A stretch of DNA of 11,090 bases from Candidatus Woesearchaeota archaeon (GTDB lineage: Archaea > Nanobdellota > Nanobdellia > Woesearchaeales > UBA12501): NCBI GenBank assembly GCA_026394915.1, contig JAPLZS010000025.1, positions 1 through 11,090 on the forward strand, given 5' to 3'. Positions 7,648 through 11,090 of the stretch are shown here, piece after piece (position 1 is the stretch's first letter; each line of letters starts with the position of its first letter). A program made the position numbers and the translations under genes. The notes under the pieces are model-generated. The model made no database searches. It worked only from the letters and a program-made list of their open reading frames with translations, and had not been told where the DNA came from.

Positions 7648-7706
7648 TTTGGTTTAAATAATTGAAGTTTAAGTCTTTGATGTTGTTTTGGGATTTGGTT
7701 TAAGTT
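7648..7706 (-). promoter_or_regulatory. Lrp-gene promoter with repeated TTAAAC elements
   Basis: The 10-bp word TTTGGTTTAA (+ strand) occurs exactly twice, at 7648-7657 and 7694-7703, and a related GTTTAAGT occurs at 7667-7674 and 7698-7705. On the minus strand these are three TTAAAC cores whose positions step by about 31 and 15 bp. The proximal copy merges with the TATA-like TATTTAAA at 7653-7660. They could be binding sites for the regulator encoded directly downstream (autoregulation is common in the family), but AT-rich chance repetition cannot be excluded. Confidence 0.4.
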
Positions 7707-7725
7707 GTTGATGAGTTCTTTTCAG

Positions 7726-8109
7726 CTAATAGCCTAAAACAGCATAAAATCTTATCTTCTTTATGCTCTTCTTTATACCTGCGCCCCAGACTATATGAAC
7801 ATCATCGTTCATCTTTTCCGTGATCCTGCTGATTGCCGGAAGGAGGTCTCTCTTGAGCTCTGCATCTTTTGGGCATTCCACCCTTATGGCTGCACCATTG
7901 ATTCTTTCAGGATTCTTGATATTTGATGCAAAATCACCTTCATCTCCTGAAAAGAACTCAGTTTCCTTGGAACCGTCTATCACTGACTTGATATCTTCTA
8001 TGTCAAGGAATACTTGGCCTTCTTTTTTGATCAGTCTCTTGACTAAGGCTATGCCTTTCTTGTCCTTTATCTTTGCTTTTAGATATTCATTGATTTCTTT
8101 GGTTTTCAT
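7726..8109 (-). CDS. Free-standing FtsZ C-terminal-domain-like protein
   Basis: This 127-residue protein resembles the C-terminal (non-GTPase) domain of FtsZ. Residues 31-44 (GQVFLDIEDIKSVI) line up with the FtsZ T7-loop region (G-L-I-N-V-D-F-A-D-V-x-x-x-M) and keep both aspartates (D36, D39) while the asparagine is Phe34. Residues ~70-100 (INGAAIRVECPKDAELKRDL onward) match the strand-helix unit usually reading A-x-x-x-L-V-N-I-T-G-G followed by an E-rich helix. Residues ~103-127 (DVHIVWGAGIKKSIKKIRFY AVLGY) match the family ending A-N-I-I-W-G-A...I-R-V-T-V-I-A-T-G. The N-terminal nucleotide-binding domain with its GGGTGTG loop is absent here and not encoded next door, so it should not be a GTPase on its own. 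It is the last gene of a seven-gene operon, joined to the previous gene by an ATGA overlap with GGGATGA upstream. The fold assignment is from motif reading and not from a search; role unknown. Confidence 0.62.
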   Translation of the reverse strand: MKTKEINEYLKAKIKDKKGIALVKRLIKKEGQVFLDIEDIKSVIDGSKETEFFSGDEGDFASNIKNPERINGAAIRVECPKDAELKRDLLPAISRITEKMNDDVHIVWGAGIKKSIKKIRFYAVLGY

Positions 8110-8528
8110 TTTTTCATCCCCTCAATCCATGCTCTGACTTCTTCATCAGGCGGGTTCTTGCATATGAGGCATTGCTTGCAGATGGTTACACATGCACAGT
8201 CGCAGCTTGTACTGCCTGAATCGATAATATAGTGATAATGAGATTCTCCTTTGTTCCCTTTATCGCACTGCACCTTGCAGCTTGCATCGCAGTCTCCATT
8301 GTTGGGCAGGGCATATCTGCTCCAGGAAACAGCACCTGTTGCTGTCCTGAATCTCTCATGATAGATCACCTTTGCAAAAAGAATTGGACAGATTATAATG
8401 AATATGGCCATAACCTTATCTTTCTTGCTTAATCTTTTCCATTCCCTCCTAATGACATACAAAGGGATTAGAGTAAACGACCATAAAAACAGAAAAAACA
8501 CAGACATGCCTAATATGCTCCAGTTCAT
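8106..8528 (-). CDS. Two-helix membrane protein with external cysteine-rich tail
   Basis: I do not recognise a family for this 140-residue protein. Two hydrophobic helices lie at ~6-27 and ~38-57. The loop between them (RREWKRLSKKDK) is strongly basic, so by the positive-inside rule it is cytosolic and both ends face outward. The tail holds nine cysteines at 80, 84, 88, 109, 111, 113, 117, 120 and 123 (CDASCKVQC and CDCACVTICKQCLIC) with two histidines between them (HYHY). The spacing suggests metal or Fe-S binding, or a disulphide knot if truly external. It overlaps its neighbours on both sides as ATGA, and GGTGA lies 4 nt before its ATG. It is the only membrane protein of the operon, so it may anchor the response to the envelope. 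Confidence 0.72.
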   Translation of the reverse strand: MNWSILGMSVFFLFLWSFTLIPLYVIRREWKRLSKKDKVMAIFIIICPILFAKVIYHERFRTATGAVSWSRYALPNNGDCDASCKVQCDKGNKGESHYHYIIDSGSTSCDCACVTICKQCLICKNPPDEEVRAWIEGMKK

Positions 8529-9034
8529 TTTCTCACCTTTGATCTCTTTGGCTTTGGATTCCTTATAAGAATCAGGCCATCATCAACCTTTTTCTTGTCA
8601 AGCCATATCCCATGTGTGCCTGCGCTGTCTGTGATCTCTGCCTTGTAATGGGCCTTTCCACGCCATCTCCTTATCTCATCATAATGCACACAAGGTGTGC
8701 AGCCATATTCGAAATGCATCTTATTTTTGATTTTCTTGTGAATTGGAGATCTTACTACTTGGTACTTCACTCCAGAAAACAAAGTCAGAGCATCCATATA
8801 CTCCTGAAGGTCTTTTTCCTTCAATCTGTCTGCCTTTATAACCATCTCCCAGAAGCCATCTTCATCTTTGTACACGCTTGGAATTGCTTTCTTGTTGTCT
8901 TCTCTTGCTTCTTTCAAAGTCATTATAGTGGCTTCGCAGCCTCTCTTTGAATTGAGATCTGCCCAGGTGACAGGGTGGTCTTTCTCTGTGCCCTTGAAAT
9001 CACAATAATCCCAGACTTTGATTATCTTTTTCAT
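8525..9034 (-). CDS. Hypothetical protein with C-x2-C, basic C-terminus
   Basis: I do not recognise this 169-residue soluble protein. It has four cysteines (11, 33, 112, 115); the last pair forms GCTPCVHYDE, a possible half of a metal site, with His99, His107 and His117 nearby. The middle is charged and helical in character (ADRLKEKDLQEYMDALTLFS). The C-terminal third has HYKAEITDSAGTHGIWLDKK, strand-like and rich in small residues, and a very basic tail (RNPKPKRSKVRK) that might touch nucleic acid or acidic lipid. The start is well supported: ATGA overlap with the preceding gene and GAGGTG 5 nt before the ATG. Confidence 0.7.
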   Translation of the reverse strand: MKKIIKVWDYCDFKGTEKDHPVTWADLNSKRGCEATIMTLKEAREDNKKAIPSVYKDEDGFWEMVIKADRLKEKDLQEYMDALTLFSGVKYQVVRSPIHKKIKNKMHFEYGCTPCVHYDEIRRWRGKAHYKAEITDSAGTHGIWLDKKKVDDGLILIRNPKPKRSKVRK

Positions 9035-9282
9035 CCATACACCTCGATTCCGACATCTTTCAGGGCCTCATTGATATTCTTGTATTCTTTATTATGCTTG
9101 AGCCAGACCTTGAAAATTAGTTTTCCCTTGTTCCAGAACATCAGGTGATGGTCAAATACTGGCTTTCCCATGAACTTTCCCCTGTCATGCACGTATTCTA
9201 TCCTGTCGCAGAATATCCTGCTCTGTTCCTCTGTATTCTTATGGCCGATGAAACCACGTTTTCTCTTGATTGTATTTTTCAT
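9031..9282 (-). CDS. Small basic hypothetical protein
   Basis: This is an unrecognised 83-residue protein. It begins with a basic patch (KNTIKRKRGFIGHK). The centre is aromatic and histidine-rich (KPVFDHHLMFWNKGKLIFKV WLKH) and looks like alternating beta strands, and the end (NINEALKDVGIEVYG) looks helical. No membrane segment or signal peptide is seen. The frame is open upstream as far as a TGA, but there is no other normal start codon, so ATG 9282 is the start. The AAGGAG at 9295-9300 is 12 nt away, which is poor spacing. A 55-bp gap to the previous gene is the widest within the operon; nothing else is visible in it. It overlaps the next gene as ATGA. Confidence 0.62.
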   Translation of the reverse strand: MKNTIKRKRGFIGHKNTEEQSRIFCDRIEYVHDRGKFMGKPVFDHHLMFWNKGKLIFKVWLKHNKEYKNINEALKDVGIEVYG

Positions 9283-9337
9283 TTTTTGAATATGCTCCTT
9301 GCGTGGCCTAATCTCTCCTTTGTTGAGATAGTATCAG

Positions 9338-9493
9338 CTAATTCCTCTCTCTGCCTTTTCCTCTTCTCTTGCTTTTTCTCTCTATATCTCTATTGAACTC
9401 CTGATCAGCTTTCCTTAATGCCTTTTCACCGAGTTTCTTCCTGCAGTGAGGGCACTTAAGGTTCTCATCAACAAAAAAGCATTTTTTCCCCAT
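9338..9493 (-). CDS. 51-residue zinc-ribbon-like small protein
   Basis: This is a very short gene supported by context. The upstream gene's TGA stop is the end of a GGTGA ribosome binding site located 5 nt before this ATG, an arrangement also seen between the two upstream genes. The protein starts GKKCFFVDENLKCPHCRKKL, giving a C-x8-C-x2-C pattern like one knuckle and a partial second knuckle of a zinc ribbon. After that it is a charged, helix-forming tail (REFN/RDIERKSKRRGKGRERN-like, overall strongly basic). It could bind RNA or DNA or act as a small partner of a neighbour. It has three cysteines and one histidine (CPHC), so a complete four-ligand zinc site is possible. No function can be assigned. 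Confidence 0.62.
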   Translation of the reverse strand: MGKKCFFVDENLKCPHCRKKLGEKALRKADQEFNRDIERKSKRRGKGRERN

Positions 9494-9498
9494 GTTTC

Positions 9499-9939
9499 TC
9501 ACCTTTTCCTCTCAATCAGCATTATGTTTATTTTCGGAAGATTAAAATTGAAGGGTCTTGTGCTTGGCGCTGAATTCCAGCATTTGGGTGCATACCATGA
9601 TGTTGCTACAAGGCCTGTTTTCTCAATTACAATATCTCCTGCCATGCTTCCTATGAGATTTAGCAGCGAGACTTCAGAGATGTGCAATCTTCCGTCATCA
9701 GGGAAGATATAAAAGCCCATGAAATCCTTATGCTCTGGATTTCTTTTCTTGATGAGCCTTGCAAGTATCCTTTCAAAATCTTTCCTTGTGCTGATAAGCG
9801 GTCTTTTCGGATTGAAACTGCATCTCTCTATTGTAAGTTTGCACCCTTTCACGCTTTTCAGGAAGCTTTTCCATTCTTTCCCATTGACAAGCCTGCTGCC
9901 TATGCCTTTCACGATAAATTCTGCATCTGGATGTACCAT
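9499..9939 (-). CDS. Hypothetical soluble protein of unknown family
   Basis: I do not recognise this protein (146 residues from the ATG at 9939). It reads as an alpha/beta protein with strands such as GCKLTIERCSF, DFMGFYIFPDDGRLHISEVS and INIMLIERKR, and a basic helix (RKDFERILARLIKKR). Two longer in-frame starts exist (9987 and 9975), but they lie inside the upstream 54-codon gene and lack a ribosome binding site. The 9939 ATG follows GGTGA by 4 nt, and the TGA stop of the upstream gene is embedded in that site. There is no signal peptide or membrane helix. Function is unknown; being second in the operon it is a likely core component. Confidence 0.7.
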   Translation of the reverse strand: MVHPDAEFIVKGIGSRLVNGKEWKSFLKSVKGCKLTIERCSFNPKRPLISTRKDFERILARLIKKRNPEHKDFMGFYIFPDDGRLHISEVSLLNLIGSMAGDIVIEKTGLVATSWYAPKCWNSAPSTRPFNFNLPKINIMLIERKR

Positions 9940-9943
9940 TGTT

Positions 9944-10108
9944 TCACCCGATGTAATCTGCTGAAAGTGTTTCATTGTCTTCAACATAATCAGCAGCCCT
10001 CACAGAAATTATGTCGACTTTGCCTTCTTTTCTCATGCCTATTGTGAAGATCACTTCCTTTCCTATGCTCTGCCTTATCTTTTCCAGCCTTTTCCCGAAG
10101 TTTTTCAT
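9944..10108 (-). CDS. 54-residue leader protein of the seven-gene operon
   Basis: This short first gene of the minus-strand operon starts with MKNFGKRLEKIRQSIGKEVI and continues FTIGMRKEGKVDIISVRAAD before an acidic end. The ATG is preceded by GGGTGA with 5 nt spacing, and a TATA-like TTAAATAA lies about 55 bp upstream. The protein looks like one amphipathic helix followed by two short strands; no family is recognised. Its stop is 4 nt from the next start. Support comes from the ribosome binding sites at both ends and the promoter position; a real but tiny protein is more likely than chance. Confidence 0.6.
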   Translation of the reverse strand: MKNFGKRLEKIRQSIGKEVIFTIGMRKEGKVDIISVRAADYVEDNETLSADYIG

Positions 10109-10140
10109 TTATTTCACCCTTCCTATCTTTATTGTCTATT

Positions 10141-10159
10141 TTCTACTTGTAAAGTAGAA
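10141..10159. promoter_or_regulatory. Operator-like palindrome, proximal copy
   Basis: TTCTACTTGTAAAGTAGAA is a perfect inverted repeat with 8-bp arms and a 3-bp centre. Its minus-strand position, between the TATA-like box (10163-10170) and the start codon at 10108, covers the predicted transcription start (~10141) of the seven-gene operon, a place where a bound protein would repress. A matching copy lies 34 bp away. The best candidate binder is the winged-helix regulator encoded at 10267. An RNA hairpin is possible but less likely, since the site would sit at or before the transcript's 5' end. Confidence 0.7.
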
Positions 10160-10162
10160 CTA

Positions 10163-10170
10163 TTATTTAA
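10163..10170 (-). promoter_or_regulatory. Candidate TATA box of the seven-gene operon
   Basis: The minus strand reads CTTAAATAAT here. Its centre is about 58 bp from the first ATG, predicting a leader of about 30 nt that includes the GGGTGA ribosome binding site. It sits precisely in the 15-bp interval between the two palindromes, so proteins bound at both would flank or exclude TBP/TFB. Confidence 0.55.
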
Positions 10171-10174
10171 GTCT

Positions 10175-10193
10175 TTCTATTTAATAAGTAGAA
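10175..10193. promoter_or_regulatory. Operator-like palindrome, distal copy
   Basis: TTCTATTTAATAAGTAGAA repeats the layout of the other copy: 8-bp arms, 3-bp centre, with a single C-to-T change in the left arm producing one mismatched pair. The right arm AAGTAGAA is identical in both. It lies just upstream of the minus-strand TATA box, in the position of the BRE/TFB contact, and about 24 bp before the plus-strand TATA box. Confidence 0.68.
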
Positions 10194-10210
10194 TTTATAG
10201 CTTTTTAACC

Positions 10211-10224
10211 GAAAGATTTATATA
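10211..10224 (+). promoter_or_regulatory. BRE/TATA promoter of the CARF-like regulator gene
   Basis: The sequence GAAAGA followed by TTTATATA is close to the archaeal BRE-TATA consensus. It predicts a start near 10246 and a short leader of about 20 nt containing the purine run GAGGGGG (10253-10259), 7 nt before the ATG at 10267. It is the best-looking promoter in the window. Confidence 0.7.
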
Positions 10225-10266
10225 TCAATCTTATTTTATAGGTATAACATAAGAGGGGGATATATT

Positions 10267-10857
10267 ATGAAGAAAGTGATGATCTCTACTATCTATGAAG
10301 GCAATGTAGTGCCGATTGCAGTCCATAAGCTTGGGCCTGACAAATTGATACTTCTTGACGCAGAAGACAGGAAAGACACAAGGGAGAGGGCTATAAATTC
10401 TTTAAAAGAGAAGTATAAGGGCATTGTTGAAGTGTCTGCTGTCAAGACTTCCTCTTATGACATTGTGAAGATAGCTTCTGATGTCGCTTCTATAATTGAT
10501 TCAGAGTCTGCAAAAGGGAACTCTGTAATGCTTCATATAACAGAATCCAGGAAGATACAGTCAATAGGCGCAATGTTCGGCGCTTATTTAAGGAAAGAGA
10601 AGGTTGACGGGATATATTATTTTATACAGGAGACAGGGGAGCCCATGAAACTGCCTGTTCTTGACCTGAAACTGAATGAGACCAAGATGAAGATGATGAA
10701 AGAGATCATGAAAGGCCAAACAAATGCAAAGGAACTGGCCTCAAAGCTGGATGTTCATCTTTCTCTTATTTATGCTAACTTTAAAGAGATGCAGAAGGAA
10801 GGCCTGCTTGACGACGACCTTAAGATAACAGAAGCAGGAAGACTGAGGATGGTATGA
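10267..10857 (+). CDS. CARF-like domain / winged-helix regulator (Csa3/HFX_2341-like)
   Basis: This is a 196-residue protein with two parts. Residues 1-130 have the Rossmann-like layout of CARF domains: a first strand and turn (VMISTIYEGNVVPIAVH), LGPDKLILLDAE, and near residues 88-106 LHITESRKIQSIGAMFGAYL. The last corresponds to the CARF ligand loop usually reading n-x-T-G-G-x-K but here has T-E-S-R-K. Residues ~135-196 form a winged helix (MKGQTNAKELASKLDVHLSL IYANFKEMQKEGLL). The family includes CRISPR-linked regulators such as Csa3 that sense cyclic oligoadenylates, and halophile HFX_2341-type proteins. No CRISPR array or cas gene is in this window, so the ligand may differ. Divergent placement next to twin palindromes makes it the probable regulator of the seven-gene operon. 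It overlaps the next gene as ATGA. The domain call is from layout and motifs only. Confidence 0.75.
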   Translation: MKKVMISTIYEGNVVPIAVHKLGPDKLILLDAEDRKDTRERAINSLKEKYKGIVEVSAVKTSSYDIVKIASDVASIIDSESAKGNSVMLHITESRKIQSIGAMFGAYLRKEKVDGIYYFIQETGEPMKLPVLDLKLNETKMKMMKEIMKGQTNAKELASKLDVHLSLIYANFKEMQKEGLLDDDLKITEAGRLRMV

Positions 10858-11090
10858 TGAAAAGAGAAATCGAAAGTAGGACAATATTGGACAAGTTTGC
10901 AAAAGATTTTGCAGATGTTGTTGAGAAGCATGCAAAGTACATCATAGTCTCCGGCTTTGTGGCCATAGCGCATGGAAGGAGCAGGGGAACAGAAGACATT
11001 GACATGATAATAGAGAGGATAAGCAAAGAAGAGTTTGTAAAGCTTCACAAAGATCTTGTAAAGAATGGGTTTGTCTGCATGCAGTCAGAT
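10854..11090 (+). CDS. Minimal nucleotidyltransferase-like protein, 3' end beyond window
   Basis: Seventy-nine codons are visible before the window ends. The start is ATG 10854 (ATGA overlap with the regulator stop) or the next ATG at 10857; GAGG lies 5 or 8 nt upstream. Residues ~30-53 read IIVSGFVAIAHGRSRGTEDI DMII, the pattern of stand-alone nucleotidyltransferase-fold proteins: a small-residue turn, a helix with A-x-x-H-G, then R-x-T-x-D-I-D with the two metal-binding aspartates (D48, D50). The usual G-G or G-S pair is S-G here. Related proteins include AbiEii/MNT-type toxins and antitoxins and DUF6036-like proteins, some of which add nucleotides to tRNA or to partner proteins. Activity cannot be judged because the third catalytic residue lies outside the window. 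Co-transcription with a CARF-like regulator suggests signalling or defence. Confidence 0.78.
   Translation, partial: MMKREIESRTILDKFAKDFADVVEKHAKYIIVSGFVAIAHGRSRGTEDIDMIIERISKEEFVKLHKDLVKNGFVCMQSD

Noticed and set aside
9283..9337. A further tiny gene in the 55-bp gap of the operon
   Set aside because: The frames contain stops or lack a start codon; only stray AAGGAG purine runs are visible.
9940..9987. Longer start (9987 or 9975) for the second gene of the operon
   Set aside because: These lie inside the 54-codon gene and have no ribosome binding site, whereas ATG 9939 has GGTGA at 4 nt.
10141..10193. The twin palindromes as a CRISPR repeat pair
   Set aside because: Two 19-bp dyads with a 15-bp gap are too short and too few, and they sit at promoter positions; operator sites fit better.
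10770..11048. Minus-strand frames at the window end
   Set aside because: They lie opposite the regulator and the nucleotidyltransferase, whose motifs are clear on the plus strand.

Overview
The window is archaeal and most resembles a DPANN-type genome, with Woesearchaeota/Pacearchaeota-like as the best guess. The evidence is an archaeal/eukaryotic-type ribosomal gene string (eL19, uL18, uS5, uL30, uL15) running into SecY and a DUF106/EMC3-type insertase. There are also GGTGA-type ribosome binding sites, BRE/TATA promoters, T-tract terminators, an Lrp-like regulator and very compact ATGA-overlapping genes. The lineage is an inference from protein flavour and not from a marker-gene tree.

Region 1 (1-4963, + strand) is the distal half of the ribosomal spc operon: eL19 (5' end outside the window), uL18, uS5 with a charged N-terminal extension, uL30, uL15, secY, and a YidC-like DUF106 insertase with an unusual external domain of about 135 residues. 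Genes abut or overlap by 1-11 nt. SecY and the insertase are directly adjacent; the adenylate kinase gene found between them in many archaea is absent here.

Region 2 (5039-7660, - strand) holds an Lrp/AsnC-family regulator. Downstream of it is a large secreted and membrane-anchored calcium-type repeat protein (MopE-like plus thrombospondin type 3-like repeats) with its own TATA box, a perfect AGGAGG ribosome binding site and a T-tract terminator. It converges on the ribosomal operon.

Region 3 (7726-11090) is the accessory part and the most interesting. Seven small genes of mostly unknown function form one tight minus-strand operon (10108 to 7726). Two of them (54 and 51 codons) are very short. 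The last gene encodes what looks like a free-standing FtsZ C-terminal domain with no GTPase domain; the one before it encodes a two-helix membrane protein with nine cysteines in an apparently external tail. Divergent from this operon is a CARF-like/winged-helix regulator, coupled by an ATGA overlap to a minimal nucleotidyltransferase-like gene cut by the window end. The 158-bp divergent intergenic region carries two copies of a 19-bp palindrome whose centres are 34 bp apart. The TATA box of the seven-gene operon lies exactly between them, and the predicted TATA of the regulator gene lies beyond the second. The simplest reading is that the CARF-like regulator dimer binds both palindromes, represses the operon (and perhaps itself), and releases it on sensing a nucleotide-type ligand. 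The operon would then deliver a membrane/cell-division response. The regulatory architecture is visible in the sequence; the ligand and the output are hypotheses.
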